NCBI RefSeq assembly: GCF_015209595.1
Contig: NZ_JADEYS010000004.1
Coordinates: forward strand, 124,001 to 188,000
Origin: Pontibacterium sinense
Lineage (GTDB): Bacteria; Pseudomonadota; Gammaproteobacteria; Pseudomonadales; Balneatricaceae
Length of the DNA: 64,000 nucleotides
Direction of reading: 5' to 3'
Part shown: positions 51,297 to 60,586 of the stretch, piece after piece
Layout of the letters: each line of letters opens with the position of its first letter
How positions within the stretch are numbered: the stretch's first letter is position 1
The notes under the pieces: model-generated
The model's database searches: none
What the model saw: the letters and a program-made list of their open reading frames with translations, nothing else
Told to the model about the DNA's origin: nothing
Program-made: the position numbers and the translations under genes

Positions 51297-52160
51297 ATGA
51301 ACAAGCTGGCCTTATGGATTTCAGGGGCGTTGCTGTCCTTTGGCGTTGCCCATGCAGAAACTTCAGTGTGGCAGATAGAGAAGGGAAAAGACCGCCTCTA
51401 TTTAGGGGGGACGATCCACGTTTTGTCATCAAGTGATCTGCCGTTGCCCGCCACGTTTCATCGTATATTCGACAATACCGATGTGCTGGTACTGGAGACC
51501 GATGTTTCGCAACTGACTTTGCCAGAGAACTCCATGCGTTTGCTGGGGATGCTGACCTATTCGGATGGGCGCTCTTTGCGTGACGTGGTGAGTGCCGAAA
51601 CCTTCGGCAAGTTACAAGCGTTTGCGAGCGCCGAGGGCGTGCCTATTACGATGTTTGAACGCCTGACGCCAGCCGGTGTTGCACTGACCGTGCTAAGCAT
51701 CGAACTGGCCAAAGCGGGAATTCAGCATGAAGGTGTGGATACCATCTTCCACAATCAGGCTCAGGCACGTGGTAAGCCGGTTCAGGGGCTTGAGTCGATC
51801 GATGACCACCTGCAGTTTGTGGCCAATATGGGCGAGGGCGTTGAAGATCAGTTTGTCAGCCAAACCCTGGACGATGCGCATAAAACCCGAGAGGGTATTC
51901 GCACCATCATCGATGCGTGGCGTTCCGGTGATGTAAAAGCGCTTGAAGAGGCGGTGCTCGATGGTATGCCAACCGATTATCCGAAGTTATATCAGGAGCT
52001 GCTGGTGCAACGAAATAACAACTGGATGCCGCAGATTCTAGATATGTTTGATACCCCGGAGCAGGAGTTTGTGCTGGTGGGGGCTGCACATTTGCTGGGA
52101 CCGGATGGTTTGCTCAAGCAGTTGCAGGTAAAAGGGTATCGCATCAGGCAGTTGGAATAA
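51297..52160 (+). CDS. TraB/GumN family protein
   Basis: A 287-residue exported protein (signal MNKLALWISGALLSFGVAHA). It has the two family motifs: YLGGTIHVLSSSDLPLP near the N-terminus and FVLVGAAHLLGPDGLLKQL near the C-terminus. TraB/GumN/TIKI proteins are related to EreA/ChaN-type hydrolases, and animal TIKI is a metalloprotease of this fold. The GxxH and H-L-x-G motifs are intact, so it may be a periplasmic hydrolase. The substrate is unknown. Confidence 0.9.
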   Translation: MNKLALWISGALLSFGVAHAETSVWQIEKGKDRLYLGGTIHVLSSSDLPLPATFHRIFDNTDVLVLETDVSQLTLPENSMRLLGMLTYSDGRSLRDVVSAETFGKLQAFASAEGVPITMFERLTPAGVALTVLSIELAKAGIQHEGVDTIFHNQAQARGKPVQGLESIDDHLQFVANMGEGVEDQFVSQTLDDAHKTREGIRTIIDAWRSGDVKALEEAVLDGMPTDYPKLYQELLVQRNNNWMPQILDMFDTPEQEFVLVGAAHLLGPDGLLKQLQVKGYRIRQLE

Positions 52161-52290
52161 GAGCCCCCCACACCTCTATCCGCGACACTTGAATGTGGGC
52201 TTAAGTGCTTCGACACTAACTTAGGCTTTCCAGCACGCCCGGCGCTCTTTAGAATCAGGTCAAACGGAGACCTGAAGCGCCAAGGTGTGT

Positions 52291-54537
52291 ATGAGTAAAG
52301 AGATGTTAAAGGATTCGCCCCAGTTTTATGCGAGCCTGAGCGAAGTTCTGAGCCTGATCAATCAGTCCAGCAGTTTCACAGACGCCTTTCCGCTGGTAGA
52401 ACACGCGATTCTGCGTTTGTTCAAAGCAGAACGTATTACCATCTACCAGCGCAATCTCGCCAGCACCGATATCTATTCCCGCTGTAAAAGTGGTGATGAT
52501 CTCACCGAAATCCGCGTGCCTGTCAGTACCACTTCCATCTCGGGATATGTGGCATTTTCCCGCAAGCCGCTGTTGATCAAAGATGTCCGTGATGCGGATG
52601 AATTGAAGAAGATCCATCCCAACCTGCGGTATAACGATAGCTTCACGGCAAATATCACCTTTCAGTCCAGCTCGATGGTGGTTGTACCCATCGAACATAA
52701 ACAGGTGTTGCTGGGCGTGTTGCAGATTATCAATCGCAGTGATGGCGCGAGTTTTGATCAGCAGGATATGCTCAAGGCTGAAGCGTTTGCTCAGCGACTG
52801 GCGCAAAAATTCCGGGCAGACTTTGGCTGTACCAATGGGCCTTACGAATACCTGACCAATGAACAGCTGCTGGAACCCTACCAGCTGCAACGTTACATCA
52901 AGCAAGCGAGCAGCGCGTTTCCGCTGACCCGGTTGTTACGCAATGATGCCCACTTAACCACGGAGCAGATCGGGCGCTCTCTGGAAAGTTATTACCAAGT
53001 ACCGTTTGTGCCTTATGCGCCTGAAACCTACCAGATCCACCCCGTATGCGAGAACATCAAACTCAGTTACCTGAAAAGTAACAACCTGGCGCTGCTGACG
53101 AACGGCAAAAGTGATGATCAGGTGATCATCCTGATCGATGACCCCAACGATACCTCGCGGGTACTGTCGATGGCGCACTTGTTGGGTACGCGTCATGTGC
53201 AGATCTGTGTCGGTCTGGTGGATGATATTCACCAATACCTTGGCCTGGCATCGCTCGGGTTTGAAGACACCAGCGAACAAACCGATGAAGTTGAGCTGGT
53301 ACTGTCCAGCAATGACCGACTGGGAGAGATCGAAGAGATCGAAGAACTGGATGGTCAGGGCTCGGATGTGGTTCAGTTGGTGAACCAGTTGTTGCTGGAT
53401 GCGAAGCGCTGGAACGCCTCGGATGTGCATATAGAACCGGGCAAAGAGCGTGAGCCTACACGGGTGCGCTTACGTATTGATGGAGATTGTCAGGAGAGTA
53501 TCCAGATCCCCAACAATCACACCCGTGCGATCATCTCCCGCATCAAAATCATGGCGAACATGGATATCTCCGAACGCCGCATTCCGCAGGACGGTAAGTT
53601 CAGCGTGCGGATGCAAAACCAGCTGCTGGAGTTTCGTGTTGCCACCCTCCCGACGGTGAATGGCGAAGCGATGGTGTTGCGTCTGCTGCAGAGTGGCGAG
53701 CCGATCCCGTTCAACAAACTCAACTTTAACCCGCGTAATGCACGTGAGTTGAAGACGTTGATGACCCGTCCACATGGCCTGTTGCTGGTGGTGGGGCCGA
53801 CCGGCTCGGGCAAAACAACCACCTTGCATGCGTTGTTGTCAGAGTTGAATACCCCGGATAAGAAGATCTGGACGGCGGAAGATCCCGTAGAGATCACCCA
53901 GTCAGGCCTGTTGCAGGTGCAGATACGGCCGAAGATTGGTTTGGATTTCCCGGCAGCGTTGCGCTCTTTCCTGCGGGCAGACCCGGATGTCATCCTGATT
54001 GGCGAGATGCGTGACCGGGAAACTGCGAAAGCGGCGGTCGACGCGTCCTTAACCGGCCATTTAGTGTTATCCACCCTACATACCAACTCTGCACCGGAAA
54101 CTATCACCCGTTTGTTGGGTCTGGATCTGGACCCGGATGACTTCTCAGAAGCTTTGGTTGGGGTTGTGGCCCAGCGACTGGTGCGTAAGTTATGCAGTGA
54201 CTGCAAACAACCGTACCACCCGACACCGGGTGAAGTGGAGCTGTTGGTCCGTAAATCGGGTGATCCGAATCTGCTGCTGACACCGGCATCTACCCTCTAC
54301 AAACCGAAAGGGTGTGCCGAGTGTGGGAACACCGGCTATCGTGGCCGTATGGCGATCCATGAACTGTTGGTCTCCAGTGACCAGATTCGTGATCTGATCA
54401 ACCATAACGCGGATGTTGGGAAGATCACCCGACAAGCATTGGAAGAGGGTATGACGACGTTGCTGGCGGATGGTGTAAACAAAATCCTGTCCGGTGATCT
54501 CGATTATCCACAGCTACAACGTGTTGCTGCTGAATAA
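52291..54537 (+). CDS. GAF domain-fused GspE/PilB-type secretion ATPase
   Basis: A 748-residue ATPase of type II secretion / type IV pilus assembly. It begins with a GAF domain (about 15-175; AILRLFKAERITIYQRN, SGYVAFSRKPLLIKDV, SSMVVVPIEHKQVLLGVLQIINR). Next is an MshEN/T2SSE-N region (about 195-330), then the ATPase: Walker A VVGPTGSGKTTTLHALL, Asp box EDPVE, Walker B DVILIGEMRD, His box LVLSTLHTNSAPETITRLL, and the zinc tetracysteine CSDC...CAEC. A GAF fusion is unusual for this family and suggests control by a small ligand. No pilus or secretion genes adjoin it; a CHASE2 adenylate cyclase follows after 42 bases. GTG at 52285 is possible. Confidence 0.9.
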   Translation: MSKEMLKDSPQFYASLSEVLSLINQSSSFTDAFPLVEHAILRLFKAERITIYQRNLASTDIYSRCKSGDDLTEIRVPVSTTSISGYVAFSRKPLLIKDVRDADELKKIHPNLRYNDSFTANITFQSSSMVVVPIEHKQVLLGVLQIINRSDGASFDQQDMLKAEAFAQRLAQKFRADFGCTNGPYEYLTNEQLLEPYQLQRYIKQASSAFPLTRLLRNDAHLTTEQIGRSLESYYQVPFVPYAPETYQIHPVCENIKLSYLKSNNLALLTNGKSDDQVIILIDDPNDTSRVLSMAHLLGTRHVQICVGLVDDIHQYLGLASLGFEDTSEQTDEVELVLSSNDRLGEIEEIEELDGQGSDVVQLVNQLLLDAKRWNASDVHIEPGKEREPTRVRLRIDGDCQESIQIPNNHTRAIISRIKIMANMDISERRIPQDGKFSVRMQNQLLEFRVATLPTVNGEAMVLRLLQSGEPIPFNKLNFNPRNARELKTLMTRPHGLLLVVGPTGSGKTTTLHALLSELNTPDKKIWTAEDPVEITQSGLLQVQIRPKIGLDFPAALRSFLRADPDVILIGEMRDRETAKAAVDASLTGHLVLSTLHTNSAPETITRLLGLDLDPDDFSEALVGVVAQRLVRKLCSDCKQPYHPTPGEVELLVRKSGDPNLLLTPASTLYKPKGCAECGNTGYRGRMAIHELLVSSDQIRDLINHNADVGKITRQALEEGMTTLLADGVNKILSGDLDYPQLQRVAAE

Positions 54538-54579
54538 ACACGCCCGACTTTAAACGGAGTTATCACGGATGAAACCGTT

Positions 54580-56790
54580 ATGAATCAACGCAAAATCCGC
54601 ATCTTGTTTGGCCTGTTCCTGACGCTGCTGGTGCTAATCCCGGTATTGACCGGTAACCGGCCGTTGTTACTGGAGCGGTTTGAGCTGGATCTCTACGATC
54701 TGCGGTTGCAGCAGACTCTGCTGAACGAGCAGGACCCGCGTATCGTCATTGTGGATGTGGATGAAAGAACCATGTCACAAGAGGGACGCTGGCCCTGGAG
54801 CCGTGACAAGGTAGCGGCGATGGTTGATCGACTGTTTGATCAATACGGCGTTGCGATTGTGGGTTTTGATGCGGTCTTTCCTGAACCCGATACCCAGATC
54901 AGCCGGTACACCTTGCAGCAAATCTCAGAAGGCGAGTCCAATCTCAATGTAAGAGACCTGCTGAAGTTATCCACCTATCTCTATCCCGATCAGCGTTTTG
55001 CCGATGCGATTGATTCACGGCCGGTGGTATTAGGGTTTCCCTTTGATCACGGCACGCTGGATCGTACCGGTGCACAAACAGTCGGGGCATTGTCCGCGCC
55101 GGTATTGGCACCTGACCCTCGTTTGAAGTCGATCCCGTTTCCCACCGCCGATGGCATGATCGGCAACCTGCCGCTGCTACAGGAACGCACATTATGGGGC
55201 GGGTTCTTCGACAATCCATCTGTTGATGTGGACGGCGTGTATCGCCGTGTGCCGCTGCTACAGCGTTATGAAGATCAGTATTACCCATCACTGGCGCTGT
55301 CGATGATGATGGCGCTGTTCGGCGAAACCGAAGTAGTACCGGTGATCGAATCGGATGCCACCGGAAAACACAACGCGATCACCGCAGTGGAAGTGGCAGG
55401 TATCCCCGTGCCGGTTGATGAACACAGTGCTGTACTGGTGCCTTACCGTGGACCGCAAGGCAGTTTCCCTTATGTGTCGGCCACCGATGTCCTGCGTGGC
55501 ACCGCCGATCCTAACGTGCTGGACGGCGCGATTGTGTTGATCGGTACCACGGCGGCGGGGTTGTTCGACCTGCGGGTTACGCCCATGAGCAGCCGTTATC
55601 CTGGTGTGGAAGTACACGCGAACATTTTGTCCGGCATGCTGGATGAACGTATCCATCACCAGCCGGATTACACCGTGGCGGTGGAACTGGTGCAGCTGGT
55701 ACTCAGTGGTTTGCTGATGTCGTTGCTGATCCCACGCTTGTCGGTGATCTGGGGTGGGCTGCTGACGCTGGTCTGGCTCAGTATGGTGCTGGCACTTAAT
55801 GTATATGCCTGGGCTGCCTTGATGTGGGTGATCCCATTGGGCTACACACTGGTGCTGGTTGTAGTGTTGTTCCTGTTCCAGCAGATGACCGGTTTCTTCT
55901 TCGAAACCCGTAACCGTAAGCAGCTGGCCGGTGTGTTTGGTCAGTATATTCCACCGGAGATTGTGGCCGAGCTGAATACCGAAGGTGCAGAAGCGCAGCT
56001 ACAGGGTGAAAGCCGTGATATGACCGTGTTCTTCTCGGATGTCCGCGGGTTTACCGGGTTGTCTGAATCACTCTCCCCGCAGCAGCTGACACGGATGATG
56101 AACGTCTACCTGACACCGATGACGGAAGTGATCCACAGTTATCGGGGCACAGTGGATAAGTATATCGGTGATGCTGTCATGGCCTTCTGGGGGGCGCCGT
56201 TGGAAGATCCTAAACATCCGCGCCATGCGCTGGATGCAGCGATGAAAATGCAGGCCGAACTGGAAAACGTAAATGCGTTGCTTGCCAGTGAAGGTTTACC
56301 CGCGATCTCGGTGGGTATGGGTGTTCACTGTGGTGAGATGAACGTAGGGAACATGGGTTCCAGTTTCCGCTTGGCGTACACCGTGATGGGGGATGCGGTG
56401 AATTTAGGTGCGCGTCTGGAAGGATTGACTAAATTTTATGGGGTGTCGATCTTAGTCAGTGGTGAGCTGGTGGCACGGGTGCCTGAATACCGGTTTATGG
56501 AACTGGATCGGGCGCGTGTGAAAGGGCGCGCTGAACCGGTGACGCTGTATCAGCCACTTTGTCTGGAATCCGAATTGGACTCCGCCGCTGCTGAACAGGT
56601 TGAACGGTTTGAAGCGATGTTACTGGCGTATCGTTCGCGGGAATGGCAGCAGGCACTGGCGTTTTTGGATCAGATGGATGAGGCGGTGATCAGCCCGGTG
56701 TTGATTGAATTGTATCGGGAGCGGATTACGAGCCAGATTGATGCGCCAGCTGATGACTGGGATGGGGTGCATAATCATTCTTCGAAGTAG
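54580..56790 (+). CDS. CHASE2-domain class III adenylate cyclase
   Basis: A 736-residue membrane protein: TM1 (about 9-27), a periplasmic CHASE2 sensor (about 30-340; DPRIVIVDVDERTMSQEGRWPWSRDKVAAM and VPLLQRYEDQYYPSLALSMMM), three helices (about 355-435), then a class III cyclase domain (about 470-650). That domain shows MTVFFSDVRGFTGLSE (metal Asp), VDKYIGDAVMAFWGAP (second metal Asp and the substrate-selecting Lys) and YTVMGDAVNLGARLEGL, all as in adenylate cyclases. A C-terminal tail of about 80 residues follows. It is likely co-transcribed with the GAF-GspE gene. ATP as substrate is inferred from the Lys/Asp pair. Confidence 0.92.
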   Translation: MNQRKIRILFGLFLTLLVLIPVLTGNRPLLLERFELDLYDLRLQQTLLNEQDPRIVIVDVDERTMSQEGRWPWSRDKVAAMVDRLFDQYGVAIVGFDAVFPEPDTQISRYTLQQISEGESNLNVRDLLKLSTYLYPDQRFADAIDSRPVVLGFPFDHGTLDRTGAQTVGALSAPVLAPDPRLKSIPFPTADGMIGNLPLLQERTLWGGFFDNPSVDVDGVYRRVPLLQRYEDQYYPSLALSMMMALFGETEVVPVIESDATGKHNAITAVEVAGIPVPVDEHSAVLVPYRGPQGSFPYVSATDVLRGTADPNVLDGAIVLIGTTAAGLFDLRVTPMSSRYPGVEVHANILSGMLDERIHHQPDYTVAVELVQLVLSGLLMSLLIPRLSVIWGGLLTLVWLSMVLALNVYAWAALMWVIPLGYTLVLVVVLFLFQQMTGFFFETRNRKQLAGVFGQYIPPEIVAELNTEGAEAQLQGESRDMTVFFSDVRGFTGLSESLSPQQLTRMMNVYLTPMTEVIHSYRGTVDKYIGDAVMAFWGAPLEDPKHPRHALDAAMKMQAELENVNALLASEGLPAISVGMGVHCGEMNVGNMGSSFRLAYTVMGDAVNLGARLEGLTKFYGVSILVSGELVARVPEYRFMELDRARVKGRAEPVTLYQPLCLESELDSAAAEQVERFEAMLLAYRSREWQQALAFLDQMDEAVISPVLIELYRERITSQIDAPADDWDGVHNHSSK

Positions 56791-56842
56791 GTTTTTCTTC
56801 TGCACCTAATGTGGATTGGGTGTTATTCGGATATACCTACTT

Positions 56843-57325
56843 TCGCCCCTGTTGGGCGAGGTAAGGGAGGGTGTTGGCCCTCCCTTACCAATCCCTGCCA
56901 ACCCCACTACTTGCCTCGCGTTGCGAGGTTCCTTGTGCGCTTCATAATCAGTCGAAGCTGCGGAACTCGGCCTTTGGCCTCAAACAGTCCTCGCTTTAAG
57001 CCGACTGATTATTCCAGTGCTCAGCTGCGTAGAGGGGCTATCGATTGTGCCAGCGTTGAGACAATGCCCTTGAATCTAACTTTTTCTACGGGGTGAAGTG
57101 GTATCAGTTTGCTGAGGGAGTATGGCCCCTTTACGCAGCCGAGCATTGCAGAAAGAAAGCGTTAAAAACGAATTCTGTCTGAGGCTGTAGGCCGAGTTTA
57201 TTCGTTTAGCTTTATTTCGAAACGCACAGGGTATTCTGCGAAGCAGAACAAGTAGTGGGGCTGACGGGGATTGGTAAGGGGAGTTCAGATACTCCCCTTA
57301 CCTCGCCCAACAAGAGCGAAACCAG
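56843..57325. repeat. Pair of ~200-nt structured repeats in inverted orientation
   Basis: This 586-base gap (56791-57376) holds no gene. The left unit (about 56843-57042, +) matches the reverse complement of the right unit (about 57119-57325): both run TTCGC...TTGGGCGAGGTAAGG, then CCTTACCAATCCC, CCCCACTACTTG, TGTGCG, ACTCGGCCT, GCTGCGTA.AGGGG. Each unit has its own small hairpins: 56861-56888 versus 57274-57301, and 56914-56928 versus 57234-57248. Bases differ between the copies but pairing is kept: three covarying pairs in the first hairpin and four in the second. This shows selection on structure. The centre (57043-57118) is not repeated. No function is known to me. Confidence 0.85.
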
Positions 57326-57376
57326 TACTACAACAATGATTGAAAAATATCAGTCGTAGTCACAAAGAAGAGACGC

Positions 57377-58978
57377 TCAAGCGTATTCCCTCAACCCCGG
57401 TAAACTCCCCAAATCCACCTCATCCAACTGCCGCTCAGCCATATGCCGCTCCCCATACTTCCGATACGTCCCACTGTGGGCAAACAGCGCAAACAGATCC
57501 GGGTCCAGATGACCCTCTTCCACCATACGGCCCATAATGGTCATCGACTGTGATAGCTTCATCCCCTGCTTATACGGACGATCAGCCGAAGTCAGGGCTT
57601 CAAAAATATCCGCAATACACATAATGCGCGCCCGCAGTGAAAGCTGCTCAGCATCCAACCCACGGGGATAACCTTTCCCGTTCAGGCTTTCGTGATGATT
57701 GCAGGCGATCTCCGTCACGTTGCTTAAGTTACGAGGGTAGGACAGGGATTCCAGCATATCGATGGTGACTTTGATGTGGTCACGCATGATCTGACGTTCG
57801 TCTTCGGTCAGAGTGCCACGGGTGATGCAGAGGTTTTTAATCTCATCGTCGGACAACATACGTCGGGTCTGGCCGTTCACATCCACCCATTCAGAGAGGC
57901 CGATCCGCTCGACACGTGCCTGATGTTCGGGAGCCATAAACTCGCCACCGATGTTGGCTTTTTGCAGGAAGGTGAGGTCATCGTCCAGTTGTGCACAGCG
58001 TGCTTCAAATTCGGTTTGTGCATCCGCAGCTGCTGTTAGGTCTAAACTGGGCAGGGCGCGCAGCAACTCAATTTCAAGTTGCTGTTTGTGTTCACGAAAG
58101 CGGCCTTCAACCAGTTCAATACGGTCGATTAAGGTATGTAACTTAGTCGCTTTGTCGATGATCGCTTCCGGTGTGGTGATCTTGCCACAGTCATGTAACC
58201 AAGCCGCTACTTTCAGCTCGTACATCTCCTCATCGTCCCACTGCGTATCCGCATAAATACCATGGTCTGCGCTGTTCACGGCATCGGCCAGTAACATCGC
58301 AATTTCAGGTACGTGTTCGCAGTGTTTACCGGTCACGGGTGACTTATGGTCAATGGCCCGGCCGATCAGCTGGATAAAGGATTCGAATAGCACCCGCTGA
58401 CCGTCCATCAGCTTTTGCTTGGTCAGCGCGGTTGCTGCCAGAGACGCAACCGATTCAAACAGGGCTTCCTGTTTAGTGGAAAACGCGACGATATTACCCT
58501 GTTCGTCCTGCGCATTGATCAACTGCATGACGCCGATCATCTGACCTTCGTGATCCTTCAGCGGCACTGACAGAAAGGATTGGGAGCGATAGTTCAGCTG
58601 GTCGTCGAATGCCAAAGTCCCGGAGAAGTCGTACTGACCGCAGCGATAGGCATCGGGAACGTTGATTGTTTTTTCTGTCAGGAACGTCTGAACGGCGACC
58701 AGTTTGGATTCGCCACCGCTTTCCGTATGCAGCAGAACACTGGGCAGGTTTTCTGGTTTGGTATTCAGCGCTAATGAACGGTTTCGTAACACACGGAAAA
58801 CCAGTTCGTTGCTGTCTTCATCAGAGAGGGTGTAGAGCGAACCGCCATCGGCATTAGAGAGGCTGATACAGCCATCTATGATCTGCTCCAACAGGCGCTC
58901 ATGGTCTTTCTCGGCGCTCAGTGCATAGGCCAACTGGGCGAGTTGATGGGCAATATCCTTGGTGCTTCCTGTGCTCAT
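57377..58978 (-). CDS. GAF-HD-GYP cyclic-di-GMP phosphodiesterase
   Basis: A 533-residue cytoplasmic protein. A GAF domain covers about 18-190 (CISLSNADGGSLYTLSDEDSNELVFRV, QSFLSVPLKDHEGQMIGVMQLINA). The HD-GYP domain (about 210-510) is interrupted by a helical insert of about 120 residues: VAAWLHDCGKITTPEAI is followed by the insert, then RDHIKVTIDMLESLSYPRNLSNV, HHESLNGKGYPRGLDAEQLSLRARIMCIADIFEALTSADRPYK. The HD pair, the HHE and GYP motifs are intact, so c-di-GMP hydrolysis is expected. Placed after the cyclase but on the opposite strand. Confidence 0.92.
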   Translation of the reverse strand: MSTGSTKDIAHQLAQLAYALSAEKDHERLLEQIIDGCISLSNADGGSLYTLSDEDSNELVFRVLRNRSLALNTKPENLPSVLLHTESGGESKLVAVQTFLTEKTINVPDAYRCGQYDFSGTLAFDDQLNYRSQSFLSVPLKDHEGQMIGVMQLINAQDEQGNIVAFSTKQEALFESVASLAATALTKQKLMDGQRVLFESFIQLIGRAIDHKSPVTGKHCEHVPEIAMLLADAVNSADHGIYADTQWDDEEMYELKVAAWLHDCGKITTPEAIIDKATKLHTLIDRIELVEGRFREHKQQLEIELLRALPSLDLTAAADAQTEFEARCAQLDDDLTFLQKANIGGEFMAPEHQARVERIGLSEWVDVNGQTRRMLSDDEIKNLCITRGTLTEDERQIMRDHIKVTIDMLESLSYPRNLSNVTEIACNHHESLNGKGYPRGLDAEQLSLRARIMCIADIFEALTSADRPYKQGMKLSQSMTIMGRMVEEGHLDPDLFALFAHSGTYRKYGERHMAERQLDEVDLGSLPGLREYA

Positions 58979-59111
58979 GAGGTGTATCCATCGCTAAGGT
59001 CGCTGTTATCGATAATGTGCGGTCAGTGCCTGTTTCTGTCAAGGAGTAATGGGCAGTGGTTGGCGATGGTCGAGTGTGAGTTTAAGGAGAATAAGGATTA
59101 AAACAACTATT

Positions 59112-59160
59112 GTAGGGCATCCCTTCAGGGTGCCGGCAGGCTGAAAGCCAGCCCTACAGT
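59112..59160 (+). repeat. REP-like repeat, copy 1
   Basis: TGTAGGGCATCCCTTCAGG leads into GTGCCGGCAGGCTGAAAG and CCAGCCCTACAG. It holds two nested hairpins (CCCTTCAGGG and GGCTGAAAGCC) inside a TGTAGGGC/GCCCTACA terminal pair. The near-identical copy 2 is 105 bases downstream; similarity continues about 16 bases beyond the end (CTCTGTTATT versus CTCGGTTATT). Confidence 0.85.
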
Positions 59161-59264
59161 CGCTCTGTTATTACGTAGGAACAGAGAAGAGTATGGGTAG
59201 CGGCTAGTAGGGTAAGAGCGTGGGATCCCGAGGGAACAGGGATCGATGGTTGCTACAAGACATT

Positions 59265-59312
59265 TGTAGGGCACCCCTTCAGGGTGCCGGCAGGCTGAAG
59301 CCTGCCCTACAG
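59265..59312 (+). repeat. REP-like repeat, copy 2
   Basis: Same order as copy 1: TGTAGGGCACCCCTTCAGGG, TGCCGGCAGGCTGAAG, CCTGCCCTACAG; it differs at three positions and by one base in length. Both copies are direct repeats in the 448-base gap 58979-59426 between the HD-GYP and minE genes. Confidence 0.85.
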
Positions 59313-59350
59313 TTGCTCGGTTATTGCATTGGTAGTTAAGAAGGGGCACA

Positions 59351-59407
59351 AAAAAGGGGACAGATTTATGATTCGCAGTGAAGCGAAAACAGATCTGTCC
59401 CCTTTTT
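59351..59407. repeat. GGGGACAG-type palindrome, possible minE terminator
   Basis: AAAAAGGGGACAGAT and ATCTGTCCCCTTTTT form a perfect 15-bp stem; TTCGC and GCGAA add an inner 5-bp hairpin. Palindromes of this kind with GGGGACAGA are dispersed repeats in many gammaproteobacteria. It stands 20 bases after the minE stop and ends in a T-run on the minus strand, so it can also terminate minCDE. Confidence 0.8.
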
Positions 59408-59426
59408 GGGAGAGCGGGATTGATGA

Positions 59427-59678
59427 TCAATCCGGCAGGGTAACGTTCACTTCCAATACGGAGCAATCTTCGTTGCTATCCAGCTGCACGCTGACTTTAT
59501 CCTGATCGATGGATACGTATTTCTTGATCACATCGATGATCTCCTGCTGCATTTTAGGCAGGTAGTCAGGGTTGGTGCGCTTGCCACGTTCGTGGGCAAC
59601 GATAATCTGCAGACGTTCTTTCGCCAGCTCAGCCGACGTAGGCTTTTTGTTGCTGCGGAAGTAGTCGAAGAAACTCAT
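59427..59678 (-). CDS. minE: Cell division topological specificity factor MinE
   Basis: An 83-residue protein that displaces MinD from the membrane and drives pole-to-pole oscillation. The N-terminal amphipathic and anti-MinCD part ([31 protein letters not shown]) and the topological domain (residues about 32-83, [17 protein letters not shown]) are normal. The start overlaps the minD stop by one base (TAATG). Confidence 0.97.
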   Translation of the reverse strand: MSFFDYFRSNKKPTSAELAKERLQIIVAHERGKRTNPDYLPKMQQEIIDVIKKYVSIDQDKVSVQLDSNEDCSVLEVNVTLPD

Positions 59679-60490
59679 TAACGGCCTCCCAGAATGCGCT
59701 GGAAGAATCCTTTCTTAGGCACTTGCAGGAAGCGGTGCTCCAATTCTTTACCCAGTAGGCGCTGAACCGCATCGTCGTATGCCTGACCCGCATCTGCTTC
59801 GGTATCCAGAATCACCGGTACACCGGCGTTGGACGCTTTAAGCACGGCTTCAGATTCCGGGATAACACCCAGTAGAGGGATCGCCAGAATATCTTCCACA
59901 TCGGCTACGCTCAGCATCTCGCCGTCTTCGACACGGGTGGGGTTGTAACGGGTCAGCAGCAGATGTTCTTCTACCGGAGAATCGCCATTTTCCGCACGAC
60001 GGGATTTGCTCTGCAAAATACCCAGAATACGGTCGGAGTCACGAACAGAAGAGACTTCAGGGTTGGTGGTCACGATGGCAACATCGGCAAAGTACAGTGC
60101 CATCTGCGCACCTTTCTCGATACCCGCAGGGGAATCGCAGATGATGTAATCGAAGGTTTCAGACAGCTCGTCCAGTACCTTCTCCACACCTTCCTGAGTC
60201 AGCGCATCTTTGTCACGTGTCTGGGACGCAGGCAGGATAAACAGGTTATCCGTACGCTTGTCTTTGATCAGTGCTTGATTGAGCGTCGCTTCCTCTTTGA
60301 TCACGTTTACGAAGTCGTATACCACACGACGTTCGCAACCCATGATCAGGTCCAGGTTACGCAGGCCCACATCAAAGTCGATGACAACGGTTTTAAAGCC
60401 ATTCAGTGCCAGCCCGGTTCCGATAGCTGCACTGGTAGTAGTTTTTCCGACACCGCCTTTCCCGGATGTCACGACGATAATCTTGGCCAA
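59678..60490 (-). CDS. minD: Septum site-determining ATPase MinD
   Basis: A 270-residue ParA-type ATPase that recruits MinC to the membrane near the poles. The deviant Walker [14 protein letters not shown] is at residues about 9-21, and [10 protein letters not shown] and [16 protein letters not shown] are the switch regions. The C-terminal [11 protein letters not shown] is the amphipathic membrane-targeting helix. The start codon is TTG at 60490, preceded by GGAGAAGACC; no better start is available for the [14 protein letters not shown]-terminus. Confidence 0.97.
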   Translation of the reverse strand: MAKIIVVTSGKGGVGKTTTSAAIGTGLALNGFKTVVIDFDVGLRNLDLIMGCERRVVYDFVNVIKEEATLNQALIKDKRTDNLFILPASQTRDKDALTQEGVEKVLDELSETFDYIICDSPAGIEKGAQMALYFADVAIVTTNPEVSSVRDSDRILGILQSKSRRAENGDSPVEEHLLLTRYNPTRVEDGEMLSVADVEDILAIPLLGVIPESEAVLKASNAGVPVILDTEADAGQAYDDAVQRLLGKELEHRFLQVPKKGFFQRILGGR

Positions 60491-60586
60491 GGTCTTCTCC
60501 TGATTATTCGAATTTTGTGTGGATGTTTCCGAACCGCATTCGACGGCTTTCGAAAATTCCCTAAATTTAGTGGTTATGGCGATCTG

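Noticed and set aside
59101-59330. CRISPR array (two similar repeats with a spacer)
   Set aside because: Only two copies, 48 bp long, with internal hairpins and a 104-bp spacing; they are REP-like.
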